A stretch of DNA of 64,000 bases. Source: Streptomyces sp. GESEQ-4 (GTDB lineage Bacteria > Actinomycetota > Actinomycetes > Streptomycetales > Streptomycetaceae). The notes below the pieces were generated by a model. The model worked only from the letters and a program-made list of their open reading frames with translations. It made no database searches and was not told the DNA's origin. Shown here piece by piece: positions 33,260 through 42,790 of this stretch. Made by a program: the position numbers and the translations under genes. The DNA lies in contig NZ_JAFFSU010000004.1 of assembly GCF_017948455.1 (NCBI RefSeq), positions 310,001-374,000 on the forward strand. The letters run 5' to 3'. Position 1 is the stretch's first letter. Each line of letters opens with the position of its first letter.

Positions 33260-34033
33260 TTACTGCGGCCCGTACTTGCGCCCCGTCTTCGAGGTGATCC
33301 CGCCGAGCATCCCGCGCGGCACCACCTTCGCCATGCCCATCAGCACCTTGTACCGGGGGTCGGGAATCGACAGCGTCTTGCCGCGCACCAGGTCGGCGAG
33401 GGCCGCCGCGGCCAGCTTGTCGGCGTCCAGCCACATCCAGCCGGGGATGTTGTCCGTGCCCATCCCGGCCCGCTCGTGGAACTCCGTACGGACGAAACCG
33501 GGCGCCAGCGCCATCAGCCGTACGCCGCTGCCGGCCAGATCACGCGCCGCGCCCTGCGTGAACTGCACGACCCATGCCTTGGACGCCCCGTACGTACCGC
33601 GCGGCACGAAGGCGGCGACCGAGGCGACGTTGATGACCCCACCCCGCCCGCGCTCCCGCATCGCCTCCGCCGCGGCGGAGGTCAGCCGCAGCACCGCCTC
33701 GCAGTGCACCTTGAGCATCTTGAGCTCGTCGGCCATGGATACGTCGAGATAGCGGCCCTTGTTGCCGAAGCCCGCGTTGTTGATCAGCAGGTCGACGGGG
33801 TTCTTGCGGTCGGCGAGGCGGGCGGCGACCGCGTCGATGCCGGTGTCCTCGGAGAGGTCGGCCGGCAGCACCTCCGCCTCGATGCCGTGCCGGTCGTGCA
33901 GTTCGGTCGCCTGCTCCGCGAGCCGCTTGGTGTCCCGCGCGACCAGCACGAGGTTGTGCCCGTCGGCCGCCAGCCGCCGCGCGAACGCGGCGCCGATGCC
34001 CGCGGTGGATCCGGTGATGAGAGCCGTTGTCAT
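33260..34033 (-). CDS. Short-chain dehydrogenase/reductase
   Basis: NAD(P)-dependent oxidoreductase of the classical SDR family, 257 residues. Cofactor motif TGSTAGIG (7-14, TGxxxGxG), then LLINNAGFGN, the catalytic Ser in INVASVAAF, and YGASKAW with the catalytic Tyr and Lys, then LAPGFVRTEFH. All four catalytic elements are present. The substrate is unknown. It lies on the minus strand upstream of the SnoaL-like gene and may be expressed with it. Its own upstream side is a 367-base gap holding a duplicated 105-base block. Confidence 0.92.
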   Translation of the reverse strand: MTTALITGSTAGIGAAFARRLAADGHNLVLVARDTKRLAEQATELHDRHGIEAEVLPADLSEDTGIDAVAARLADRKNPVDLLINNAGFGNKGRYLDVSMADELKMLKVHCEAVLRLTSAAAEAMRERGRGGVINVASVAAFVPRGTYGASKAWVVQFTQGAARDLAGSGVRLMALAPGFVRTEFHERAGMGTDNIPGWMWLDADKLAAAALADLVRGKTLSIPDPRYKVLMGMAKVVPRGMLGGITSKTGRKYGPQ

Positions 34034-34157
34034 GGCGCAAGGTTAAACACCCGGAGCCTGCCAGTCCGCTCCCTGCACAGCCCCTCCCGCCAGGTGAAGC
34101 CCAGGCGGAGACCGAGGTGCTGAGAGCCCATCAGACCGACAGCCGCGACGCGGAGCA

Positions 34158-34405
34158 GGAGGGGGCCGGGCGCCGAGCGGTCCGGTGCGGGCGCGTGTCC
34201 GGCCGGTGGATCCCGGTGTGCCGGTGCGCGCGCCATCCGGCGGGATGCCGTCGTGCGTCAGGTCTTGGGTGTCTCTTTTCGATGGGCGCGACGCGGCACG
34301 GGAGGGGGCCAGGCGCCGAGCGGTCCGGTGCGGGCGCGTGTCCGGCCGGTGGATCCCGGTGTGCCGGTGCGGGCGCCATCCGGCGGGATGCCGTCGCGCG
34401 TCAGG
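34158..34405. repeat. Direct 105-bp duplication in the SDR-MOSC gap
   Basis: Two blocks of 105 bases, 34158-34262 and 34301-34405, differ at about three positions and are separated by 38 bases. Each begins GGAGGGGGCC and ends GCGTCAGG. The right copy runs five bases into the end of the MOSC gene, so the duplicated unit includes that gene's stop and downstream flank. I see no gene in the gap 34034-34400. Confidence 0.85.
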
Positions 34406-35069
34406 AGGCCCTCTGCTTCTCCATGTACTCTCGCGCCTTCGCCAGTGCCTCCGGGTGCAGTGCGTCGCCGGCCGCGAGCAGTTGGGGGAGCAGTGCCCGC
34501 TCGGTGGTCATCGCACGGAACTGCAGGGCGACGGTCACCTCGTGAGCGGGCCGGTGCACGATCTCGACCGGATCGCCCGCGCGGATCTCGCCGGGCTCGA
34601 TCACCCGCAGATACGCGCCGGGCGCCCCCTTCGCCGTGAAGCGCTTCACCCACCGCTCTTCACCCAGGTGGACCTGGAAGACGCTGCACGGAATCCGGCC
34701 GCTGGTGACCTCCAGCACCACGGACCCGATGCGCCAGCGCTCGCCGATCCGCGCCCCGGACACATCCAGACCGGTCGTCGTGAGGTTCTCGCCGAACACG
34801 CCGTTCGCCAGCGGTCGCCCCAACTCCCGTTCCCAGTCGTCGAGATCCTCGCGCGCGACCGCGTACACGGCCTGGTCGTCGCCGCCGTGATGCCGCGTGT
34901 GGCACACCGCGTCCCCGGCCACCCCGCTCCCCGCGAGGCCCTTGGGCCCGGGCGCCGCCACCCGCACCGGCCCGTCCACCGGCCGCTTGTCGATGCCGGT
35001 CACACCGTCCGGCTGGTCCGTGTACGGCACGGACTTCGGGCGGCCCAGATTGACAGACAGAAGCTTCAT
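34401..35069 (-). CDS. MOSC-domain protein (YiiM-like)
   Basis: A 222-residue protein of the molybdenum-cofactor-sulfurase C-terminal (MOSC) family. Typical segments are GDAVCHTRHHGGDDQAVYAVAREDL, PLANGVFGENLTTTGLD, and the conserved Cys in SGRIPCSVFQVHL (about 120-135) that is thought to carry the sulfur or contact the cofactor. The family includes YiiM, involved in molybdenum-dependent detoxification of N-hydroxylated compounds; the specific substrate here is unknown. The final bases coincide with the right copy of the 105-bp duplication. It is divergent from the LysR gene, which may regulate it. Confidence 0.88.
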   Translation of the reverse strand: MKLLSVNLGRPKSVPYTDQPDGVTGIDKRPVDGPVRVAAPGPKGLAGSGVAGDAVCHTRHHGGDDQAVYAVAREDLDDWERELGRPLANGVFGENLTTTGLDVSGARIGERWRIGSVVLEVTSGRIPCSVFQVHLGEERWVKRFTAKGAPGAYLRVIEPGEIRAGDPVEIVHRPAHEVTVALQFRAMTTERALLPQLLAAGDALHPEALAKAREYMEKQRAS

Positions 35070-35149
35070 GGAGGCACGCTAGGCGACCGGCACCCAAAGT
35101 GTCGACGGAATATCCGGCGTCGTACCCAAGGAGCGCTTATGCTCGAGGA

Positions 35150-36046
35150 GTGATCGAGGCCCGTCATCTCCGTGTCCTGCGCGCCGTGGCCACCACCGGT
35201 TCCTTCTCCGCGGCGGGCCGTGAACTGGGCTGTACCCAGCCCGCCGTCAGCCAGCAGATGAAGGCCCTGGAGGCATCAGTCGGCACCCCCCTGCTGATCC
35301 GCACCGGCCGCGAGATGCGGCTGACCCAGGCCGGCGAGGCCCTCGTCCGGCACGCCTCCGGCATCCTCGCCGGGCTCACCGCCGCCGAGGAGGAGGTCGC
35401 CGCGATCGCGGGCCTGCGCGCGGGCCGCGTCCGCCTGGTCTCCTTCCCCAGCGGCAGCTCCACCCTCGTCCCCACCGCCCTCGCCGCCCTGCGCGCCGCC
35501 CACCCCGGCACCCGCGTCTCCCTGGAGGAGGCCGAACCCCCGCGCTCCGTCGAGATGCTGCGCGAGGGCGACTGCGACCTCGCCCTCGCCTTCCGCTACG
35601 AGGGAGCGGCGGGCGCCGAGGAGTGGGACGACCTCGTCGTACGACCGCTGCTGCGCGACCGTCTCGTCGCGCTGGTGCCGGACGGCCACCGGCTCGGGCG
35701 CGCGGACTCGGTCGCCATCGGCGAACTCGCCGCCGAGCCCTGGATCGCGGGCTGCCCGCGCTGCCGCGGCCAGTTGGTCGAGGTCTGCGAGGGCGCGGGC
35801 TTCACTCCCCGCATCGACTTCGCGACCGACGACTACCCCGCGGTCGTCGGCCTGGTGGCCGCGGGCCTGGGCGTCGCCGTCCTGCCCCAGCTCGCCATCG
35901 AGTCCGTACGACCACGGGGCGCGCGCACGGTGACGCTGGAACCGGCGGTCCGGCGGGAGATCGTCGCCCTCACGCTGCCCGACCTGGCGCAGGTGCCCGC
36001 CGTGGCGGCGACGCTGGAGCAACTGGCGCGGGCGGCCACAAGGTAG
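35150..36046 (+). CDS. LysR-family transcriptional regulator
   Basis: A 298-residue LTTR. The winged helix-turn-helix at 1-60 is clear: IEARHLRVLRAVATTGSFSA, then LGCTQPAVSQQMKALE. The effector domain covers about 90-290 (VRLVSFPSGSSTLVPTALAAL, then DCDLALAFRYEG, and VGLVAAGLGVAVLPQLAI). The start is the GTG at 35150 with CGAGGAG before it; an ATG 11 bases earlier opens only a five-codon frame. It diverges from the MOSC gene across 80 bases, the classical arrangement for a LysR regulator and its target. The inducer is unknown. Confidence 0.92.
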   Translation: MIEARHLRVLRAVATTGSFSAAGRELGCTQPAVSQQMKALEASVGTPLLIRTGREMRLTQAGEALVRHASGILAGLTAAEEEVAAIAGLRAGRVRLVSFPSGSSTLVPTALAALRAAHPGTRVSLEEAEPPRSVEMLREGDCDLALAFRYEGAAGAEEWDDLVVRPLLRDRLVALVPDGHRLGRADSVAIGELAAEPWIAGCPRCRGQLVEVCEGAGFTPRIDFATDDYPAVVGLVAAGLGVAVLPQLAIESVRPRGARTVTLEPAVRREIVALTLPDLAQVPAVAATLEQLARAATR

Positions 36047-36068
36047 GGGCACGCGAGCGCGTGCCCCT
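36045..36068. terminator. Bidirectional hairpin between the LysR gene and whiD
   Basis: AGGGGCACGCG and CGCGTGCCCCT face each other around a tiny loop, overlapping the LysR stop codon. It serves the LysR transcript and possibly the convergent whiD transcript. Confidence 0.75.
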
Positions 36069-36125
36069 GGTGTGGTCTGTGTCTGTGGAGAAGCTGTGCA
36101 GAAACGTTCCTTCGAATGTGATCGG

Positions 36126-36452
36126 TCAACTGGACGAGGCATGTTCGCCGGCCGGTGATGCCGACACCAGCCGATTGCGCGCCCGCCCCATGAGCTCTTC
36201 GCGCTCGTCCTCGGTCAGGCCGCCCCAGACGCCGTACGGCTCGCGCACCGCCAGCGCGTGCGCCGCGCACTGCGCGCGGACCGGGCACCTCATGCAGACC
36301 TCCTTGGCCGAGTTCTCACGAGCACTCCGCGCCGCACCCCGCTCGCCCTCCGGATGAAAGAAGAGCGAGCTGTCCACCCCGCGGCAGGCAGCGAGCAACT
36401 GCCAGTCCCACAGGTCCGCGTTCGGTCCGGGAAGGCGGGAGAAATCTGCCAT
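36126..36452 (-). CDS. whiD: WhiB-family iron-sulfur regulator WhiD
   Basis: Late sporulation regulator, 108 residues. It is almost identical to the S. coelicolor WhiD sequence as I remember it (MADFSRLPGPNADLWDWQLL). The four 4Fe-4S ligands are C23, C53, C56 and C62 (CMRCPVRAQC), and the WhiB turn EPYGVWGGLTEDER follows at about 72-85. The tail is basic then Ser/Ala-rich. WhiD is needed for proper spore septation and wall thickening. Its start is the ATG at 36450-36452 with AAGGGG upstream. It diverges from bldM, and the shared 380-base AT-richer gap presumably carries both sets of promoters. Confidence 0.95.
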   Translation of the reverse strand: MADFSRLPGPNADLWDWQLLAACRGVDSSLFFHPEGERGAARSARENSAKEVCMRCPVRAQCAAHALAVREPYGVWGGLTEDEREELMGRARNRLVSASPAGEHASSS

Positions 36453-36832
36453 TACGTGACCCCTTGTAGCCGTTCTGGGCGGATACGGTGTCCACGACCG
36501 TACATCTACGATCTAAGGAGATGAAAATATGACTCATTGCGAATCTAGCCTCAGAATCCGCTTGATGGGAAGAAATGGGGCTAAATGGGGCATGGTTGTG
36601 ATGAAACGTTGAGGGTCTTCTGCGCCTCTCTGCACCGTGTCCGCCCCCTCACGTAGAGTGCCGAAGACGGCGCGCGGCCCCGTAACTCTTTCGAGTGACC
36701 GTCGTTGAGAGTGCGGAGGCGGTTGAACCAACAAGCGCTCGGGCAGGCGTCCGACGCGGTCGACCGCACAGGTGACGATTTCGTACCAGCCTGGAGGCTC
36801 AAGGTGACGTGCATCAGCTGCGGAGGACGGCC
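36453..36832. promoter_or_regulatory. whiD-bldM divergent control region
   Basis: This 380-base gap has no credible gene. The left half (36453-36560) includes AT-rich sequence likely to hold whiD promoters. The right half holds the BldN-type promoter of bldM (36681-36708). The long leader suggests several regulators bind here, but I could not assign BldD or other boxes with confidence. Confidence 0.6.
36681..36708 (+). promoter_or_regulatory. Sigma-BldN-type promoter of bldM (bldMp1)
   Basis: CGTAAC (36681-36686), 16 bases, CGTTGA (36703-36708): an exact match to the sigma-BldN consensus as I know it, about 120 bases upstream of bldM. bldMp1 is the established BldN target in S. coelicolor. 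Confidence 0.85.
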
Positions 36833-37444
36833 ATGACATCCGTCCTCGTCTGCGACGACTCCCCGCTTGCCCGAGAGGCGCTCCGCCGCGCGGTCGCGAC
36901 CGTGCCCGGTGTCGAGCGCGTGACGACCGCGGCCAACGGCGAGGAAGTCCTCCGCCGCTGGGGCGCCGATCGCTCGGACCTGATTCTGATGGACGTACGC
37001 ATGCCCGGTCTGGGCGGCGTCGAGACCGTCCGGCGGCTGCTGTCCGCCGACCCCGGTGCGCGCATCATCATGCTCACCGTCGCTGAGGACCTGGACGGGG
37101 TCGCTCTGGCGGTAGCCGCCGGTGCGCGGGGGTATCTGCACAAGGACGCGTCGCGTGCGGAGCTGCGCGCCACGGTGACGCAGGCGCTCGCCGACCCGAC
37201 GTGGCGGCTCGCTCCGCGGCGGCTGCGGTCGGCCGAGATGGGGGCGGCGCCGACGCTCACGGCGCGTGAGATCCAGGTGCTCGAGGGTATGAGCCACGGT
37301 CGGTCCAATGCCGAGATCGGGCGCGAGCTGTTTCTCTCCGAGGACACGGTCAAGACGCATGCTCGGCGGCTGTTCAAGAAGCTCGGGGCTTCGGACCGGG
37401 CGCATGCGGTGGCGCTCGGCTTCCGGTGGGGCCTGGTGCGCTAG
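36833..37444 (+). CDS. bldM: Atypical response regulator BldM
   Basis: Orphan response-regulator-like activator of aerial growth and sporulation, 203 residues. The receiver domain lies at about 1-120 (SVLVCDDSPLAREALRRAVA; the phosphoacceptor-position Asp is in LILMDVRMPG). The LuxR-type DNA-binding domain lies at about 140-200 (LTAREIQVLEGMSHGRSNAE, then LFLSEDTVKTHARRLFKKLG). It matches S. coelicolor BldM in length and sequence as I recall. BldM acts as homodimer and as heterodimer with WhiI, apparently without phosphorylation. The start is the ATG at 36833 after GGAGG; an upstream GTG at 36809 is less likely. Its promoter is of the BldN type. Confidence 0.95.
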   Translation: MTSVLVCDDSPLAREALRRAVATVPGVERVTTAANGEEVLRRWGADRSDLILMDVRMPGLGGVETVRRLLSADPGARIIMLTVAEDLDGVALAVAAGARGYLHKDASRAELRATVTQALADPTWRLAPRRLRSAEMGAAPTLTAREIQVLEGMSHGRSNAEIGRELFLSEDTVKTHARRLFKKLGASDRAHAVALGFRWGLVR

Positions 37445-37492
37445 GCGCTCCTGAGGTGCCGCGTTGTGTTGTCCGGCGGCTGCGGGTATTCC

Positions 37493-37533
37493 GTGGCTGG
37501 TCGCGCAGTTCCCCGCGCCCCTGACGGGGCGCG
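37493..37533. repeat. Dispersed intergenic repeat, copy 2
   Basis: Same element as at 14598-14639 (core GCGCAGTTCCCCGCGCCCCT, then GACGGGGCGC), lying 50 bases after bldM. Its hairpin may end the bldM transcript. Confidence 0.75.
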
Positions 37534-37632
37534 GGTCGGTGCCCGCTGCTCGTTTCGGCGCGGATGCCGCATCCTTGAGGTGTGGAGTCTCTCGGGGACG
37601 AGTCGGTCGAGCGGAAGGGGAGGGCGCAGGGG

Positions 37633-38310
37633 ATGAGTTCCGGCGCACCTGCTCATAACGCTTCGGTGCACAACAACGGACGCGGTGCCACGGACCCGAC
37701 GGCCGCAAGGCACCATGGACCGATGCGCGATGACGAGGCATCCCGTGCCCAAGGGGCGATCGGAGCGCTCGTTCATCGTGCCGTCGACGGGGACGAGCAG
37801 GCGACGCATGACCTGCTCGCCCATGTTCACCCCCTGGCCCTGCGCTACTGCCGCACCCGTCTGTCCCGGCTGCCGGGCGACGCGCGGCACTTCGTGGAGG
37901 ACCTGGCCCAGGAGGTCTGCGTCGCCGTCCTCCTCGCCCTCCCGCGCTACAAGGACACCGGCCGCCCCTTCGAGGCCTTCGTCTTCGCCATCGCCGCGCA
38001 CAAGGTCGCGGACCTGCAGCGGGCGGCGATGCGGCACCCGGGTTCGACGGCGGTCCCGTCGAACGAGATGCCGGAGCGGCCCGACGACTCACTGGGCCCC
38101 GAAGAGCGCGCGCTGCTGAGCAGCGACGCCGAATGGGCCAAGAAACTCCTGGCCAACCTCCCGGAGAACCAGCGCGAGCTGCTGCTGCTGCGCATCGCCG
38201 TGGGCTTGACGGCGGAGGAGACGGGTCAGATGTTGGGAATGTCACCCGGTGCGGTCCGAGTGGCGCAGCACCGGGCGCTGAGCCGACTCAGGGCACTGGC
38301 AGAGCAGTAA
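37633..38310 (+). CDS. shbA: ECF-type RNA polymerase sigma factor, probably ShbA
   Basis: A 225-residue sigma factor. Region 2 lies at about 75-135 ([20 protein letters not shown], then [20 protein letters not shown]). Region 4 lies at about 165-220 ([50 protein letters not shown]). Its place between bldM and guaB matches the sigma factor that in S. griseus is ShbA, which drives transcription of the principal sigma gene hrdB; that identification is from memory of gene order and family. I chose the ATG at 37633 preceded by a GGGGAGG tract; starts at 37582 (GTG) or 37723 (ATG) are possible. No anti-sigma gene is adjacent. Confidence 0.8.
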   Translation: MSSGAPAHNASVHNNGRGATDPTAARHHGPMRDDEASRAQGAIGALVHRAVDGDEQATHDLLAHVHPLALRYCRTRLSRLPGDARHFVEDLAQEVCVAVLLALPRYKDTGRPFEAFVFAIAAHKVADLQRAAMRHPGSTAVPSNEMPERPDDSLGPEERALLSSDAEWAKKLLANLPENQRELLLLRIAVGLTAEETGQMLGMSPGAVRVAQHRALSRLRALAEQ

Positions 38311-38407
38311 CGCCTGTGCCGTAGGCGCCTTCCTTGAACAGGCCGCCCGCGATGTCCGTACGAACATACGAAGCCGGTGGTCACCCAGAACCGTGGAATT
38401 TGAGACC

Positions 38408-39970
<1,563 letters not shown>

Positions 39971-39996
39971 CGCGCACGCGCGCGTGAAGCGTGTCC

Positions 39997-40030
39997 AAGG
40001 GCGGTCCCGGAGCATCCGGGGCCGCCCTTG
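39997..40030 (+). terminator. Terminator after guaB
   Basis: AAGGGCGGTCCCGG, loop AGCAT, CCGGGGCCGCCCTT: a strong stem with one internal mismatch, 27 bases after the stop codon. Confidence 0.85.
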
Positions 40031-40086
40031 TCGTAGCCGTCGGCGATACTGGAAGACGCTGAAAGCATCAGGGAAAGGCCACACAC

Positions 40087-41211
40087 GTGACTGAGATCGA
40101 GATCGGGCGCGGCAAGCGCGGCCGCAGGGCGTACGCCTTCGACGACATCGCCGTCGTCCCCAGCCGTCGTACGCGCGACCCGAAGGAGGTCTCGATCACC
40201 TGGCAGATCGACGCCTACCGTTTCGAGCTGCCCTTCCTGGCCGCCCCCATGGACTCGGTCGTCTCCCCGGCCAGCGCGATCCGCATCGGCGAGCTCGGCG
40301 GCCTCGGCGTGCTGAACCTCGAAGGCCTGTGGACGCGGTACGAAGACCCGCAGCCGCTGCTCGACGAGATCGTCGGCCTCCCCGTCGAGGCGGCCACCCG
40401 CCGCCTCCAGGAGATCTACGCCGCTCCGATCAAGGAAGAGCTGATCGGCCGGCGCATCAAGGAGGTGCGCGACTCGGGCGTGGTCACCGCGGCCGCGCTC
40501 TCCCCGCAGCGCACGGCCCAGTTCTCCAAGGCCGTCGTGGACGCGGGCGTGGACATCTTCGTCATCCGCGGCACGACCGTCTCGGCGGAGCACGTCTCCG
40601 GTTCGCACGAGCCGCTCAACCTGAAGCAGTTCATCTACGAACTCGACGTCCCGGTGATCGTCGGCGGCTGCGCCACCTACACCGCGGCCCTGCACCTGAT
40701 GCGTACGGGCGCGGCGGGCGTCCTCGTCGGCTTCGGCGGCGGCGCGGCGCACACCACGCGCAATGTGCTGGGCATCCAGGTGCCCATGGCTACGGCTGTC
40801 GCGGATGTGGCGGCGGCGCGGCGTGACTACATGGACGAGTCCGGCGGCCGGTACGTCCACGTGATCGCGGACGGCGGCGTGGGTTGGTCGGGCGACCTGC
40901 CCAAGGCGGTCGCCTGCGGTGCGGACGCGGTGATGATGGGCTCCCCGCTCGCGCGTGCCTCGGATGCGCCGGGTCAGGGGCACCACTGGGGCATGGAGGC
41001 GGTCAACGAGGAACTGCCGCGCGGCAAGAAGGTCGACCTGGGGACGGTCGGCACGATCGAGGAGGTGCTGACGGGTCCGTCGCACACTCCCGACGGCTCC
41101 ATGAACTTCTTCGGTGCGCTGCGGCGGGCGATGGCCACGACCGGCTACAGCGAGCTGAAGGAGTTCCAGCGGGTCGAGGTCACGGTGGCCGACTCGCAGC
41201 ACAAGCGGTAG
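40087..41211 (+). CDS. guaB3: GuaB3-family IMP dehydrogenase-like protein
   Basis: IMPDH/GMP-reductase-family barrel without CBS domains, 374 residues: EIEIGRGKRGRRAYAFDDIA at the N-terminus, VVPSRRTRDPKEVSITW, AAPMDSVVSPASAIRIGELG, VIVGGCATYTAALHLMRTGA, GRYVHVIADGGVGWSGDLPK and the C-terminal GALRRAMATTGYSELKEFQR. It is the actinobacterial GuaB3 type. The loop that in IMPDH reads GPGSICTT is GFGGGAAHTTRN here, with His222 where the catalytic Cys should be, so ordinary IMPDH chemistry is unlikely. A regulatory or different purine role is possible. It has its own terminator downstream. Confidence 0.9.
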   Translation: MTEIEIGRGKRGRRAYAFDDIAVVPSRRTRDPKEVSITWQIDAYRFELPFLAAPMDSVVSPASAIRIGELGGLGVLNLEGLWTRYEDPQPLLDEIVGLPVEAATRRLQEIYAAPIKEELIGRRIKEVRDSGVVTAAALSPQRTAQFSKAVVDAGVDIFVIRGTTVSAEHVSGSHEPLNLKQFIYELDVPVIVGGCATYTAALHLMRTGAAGVLVGFGGGAAHTTRNVLGIQVPMATAVADVAAARRDYMDESGGRYVHVIADGGVGWSGDLPKAVACGADAVMMGSPLARASDAPGQGHHWGMEAVNEELPRGKKVDLGTVGTIEEVLTGPSHTPDGSMNFFGALRRAMATTGYSELKEFQRVEVTVADSQHKR

Positions 41212-41244
41212 CCCGTAGGTCTGCGTCTCCGTCTACGTCAGGGA

Positions 41245-41280
41245 AGGGCCGGTCACCCCGGGTGGGGTGACCGGCCTTTT
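41245..41280. terminator. Terminator after guaB3
   Basis: AAGGGCCGGTCACCCC, loop GGGT, GGGGTGACCGGCC followed by TTTT: a classical intrinsic terminator. It may also serve the convergent gene ending at 41302. Confidence 0.93.
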
Positions 41281-41301
41281 GCGTGCCCAACTGCGCCCCC
41301 C

Positions 41302-42510
41302 TCACAACCGATGCGCCGCCCCCGTAGGCGTAGCCCCCCGTGTGTCCAGCAGCAGCTGCGCCTTCACCGACAGCCCCTGAAGGTCGTACGTCCGATGCTG
41401 CTGGAGCAGGATCGTCAGGTCGGCCTCCGCGGCGGCCTCGTACAGGGAGTCCGCGCGGGGGACCGGGCGGTCGAGGATGTTCCAGGAAGGGATGTACGGG
41501 TCGTGGTAGCTGATGGAGGCGCCTAGTTCCATCAGGCGGATGGCGATCTCCTGGGCGGGGGTGGACTGTTGGTCGGCGAGGTCGGGTTTGTAGGTGACGC
41601 CGAGGAGGAGGACGCGGGCGCCGCGGGCGGACATGCCGTGTTCGTTGAGGAGTTTGGCGGCGCGCTGGATGACGTAGCGGGGCATCTGGTTGTTGACCTG
41701 CTGGGCGAGTTCGACCATGCGGAGGGTGCGGCCGGCGCGGCCGGTGAGGTCCTGGGGGACGGAGTGGCCGCCGACGCCGGGGCCGGGGCGGAAGGGCTGG
41801 AAGCCGAAGGGCTTGGTCTCCGCGCAGCGGATGACGTCCCAGAGGTCGACGCCCAAGTCGTGGCAGAGGACGGCCATTTCGTTCACGAGGGCGATGTTGA
41901 CGTGACGGAAGTTGGTCTCCAGGAGCTGTACCGTTTCGGCTTCGCGGGGGCCACGCGCGCGTACCACCTTGTCGGTGAGGCGGCCGTAGAAGGCGGCGGC
42001 CGACTCGGTGCAGGCGGGGGTGAGGCCGCCGATCACCTTGGGGATGTTGGCCGGGGTGAAGTCGCGGTTGCCGGGGTCGACGCGGCTGGGGGAGTAGGCG
42101 AGGTGGAAGTCGCGGCCCGCGCGCAGTCCTGAGCCCTCTTCGAGGAGCGGGCGGAGGAACTCCTCGGTGGTGCCCGGGTGGACGGGGGATTCGAGGATCA
42201 CCGTGGTGTGCGGGCGCAGCCGCTCGGCCAGGGTGCGCGCGGCGGCCTCCACCTGGCCGAGGTCGAGGCCGCCGTCCGCGCCCCGGGGGGTCGGGGCGCA
42301 GATGACGGCGGTGCGCACCCGGCCCAGCTCCGCCGGGTTCGTGGTCGGCCGGAAGCCCCCCGAGAGCATCCGGCGCAGTTCGGCGGGGCTGAGGGAGCCG
42401 GGCTCGGGCCCCGTCTTGTACCCGATCGTGGCGACGCCGGCGGCGACGGCGGCCTGGGCCAGGGGCAGGCCGTACGGGCCGAGACCGATGACGGCGAGAT
42501 CTGCGGGCAT
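41302..42510 (-). CDS. Nucleotide-sugar dehydrogenase homologue lacking catalytic Cys and Lys
   Basis: A 402-residue UDP-glucose/UDP-ManNAc dehydrogenase-family protein. The N-terminal NAD domain (VIGLGPYGLPLAQAA), the segment ESPVHPGTTEEFLRPLLEEG, AYSPSRVDPGN and the C-terminal UDP-binding domain (LLGVTYKPDLADQQSTPAQE, the YHDPYIPSWN segment) are all there. The catalytic Cys motif GxGGHCxPxD reads GPGVGGHSVPQD with Ser250, and the usual Lys in the helix before NE is Gln195 (AETVQLLETNFRHVNIALVN). Both changes are clear in the bases. Full two-step oxidation is therefore doubtful; a regulatory or altered-reaction role is possible. It is divergent from glpD. Confidence 0.85.
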   Translation of the reverse strand: MPADLAVIGLGPYGLPLAQAAVAAGVATIGYKTGPEPGSLSPAELRRMLSGGFRPTTNPAELGRVRTAVICAPTPRGADGGLDLGQVEAAARTLAERLRPHTTVILESPVHPGTTEEFLRPLLEEGSGLRAGRDFHLAYSPSRVDPGNRDFTPANIPKVIGGLTPACTESAAAFYGRLTDKVVRARGPREAETVQLLETNFRHVNIALVNEMAVLCHDLGVDLWDVIRCAETKPFGFQPFRPGPGVGGHSVPQDLTGRAGRTLRMVELAQQVNNQMPRYVIQRAAKLLNEHGMSARGARVLLLGVTYKPDLADQQSTPAQEIAIRLMELGASISYHDPYIPSWNILDRPVPRADSLYEAAAEADLTILLQQHRTYDLQGLSVKAQLLLDTRGATPTGAAHRL

Positions 42511-42790
42511 GGCGTGGGCCGTCCTTCCCAGTAGCCGAAGCGGGACAGGTGCGCAAGTCGTGTGGACAGCGTGAGCGAGCGCAATGTGAGACTAGGAGTA
42601 AATATGACCGATATACGGCATTGATTTTCCTGTGTCTTTTTGTGTCTTCTGGCAGGTCGGTGAAAGTTGTCCACAGGTCGGCGGGCGGGCGGTGGCTGAA
42701 GTCGGGCATGACGGTCAGAATTTGGGCATGGGGGAGACGGACGGGGTTCACCCGACGGGTGGGACCGGCGACCGACAGCAGGAGGCAGTG
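42511..42790. promoter_or_regulatory. Divergent AT-rich control region between the sugar-dehydrogenase homologue and glpD
   Basis: The 280-base gap contains the most AT-rich stretch of this part of the window (about 42596-42650). A -10-like TAGTCT on the minus strand lies near 42590. No gene is convincing; in-frame starts for glpD upstream of 42791 (for example the ATG at 42728) lack a ribosome-binding site. Confidence 0.4.

Noticed and set aside
42596..42620. WhiG-type promoter (TAAA ... CGATA) near glpD
   Set aside because: The two parts are far closer than the roughly 15 bases required.
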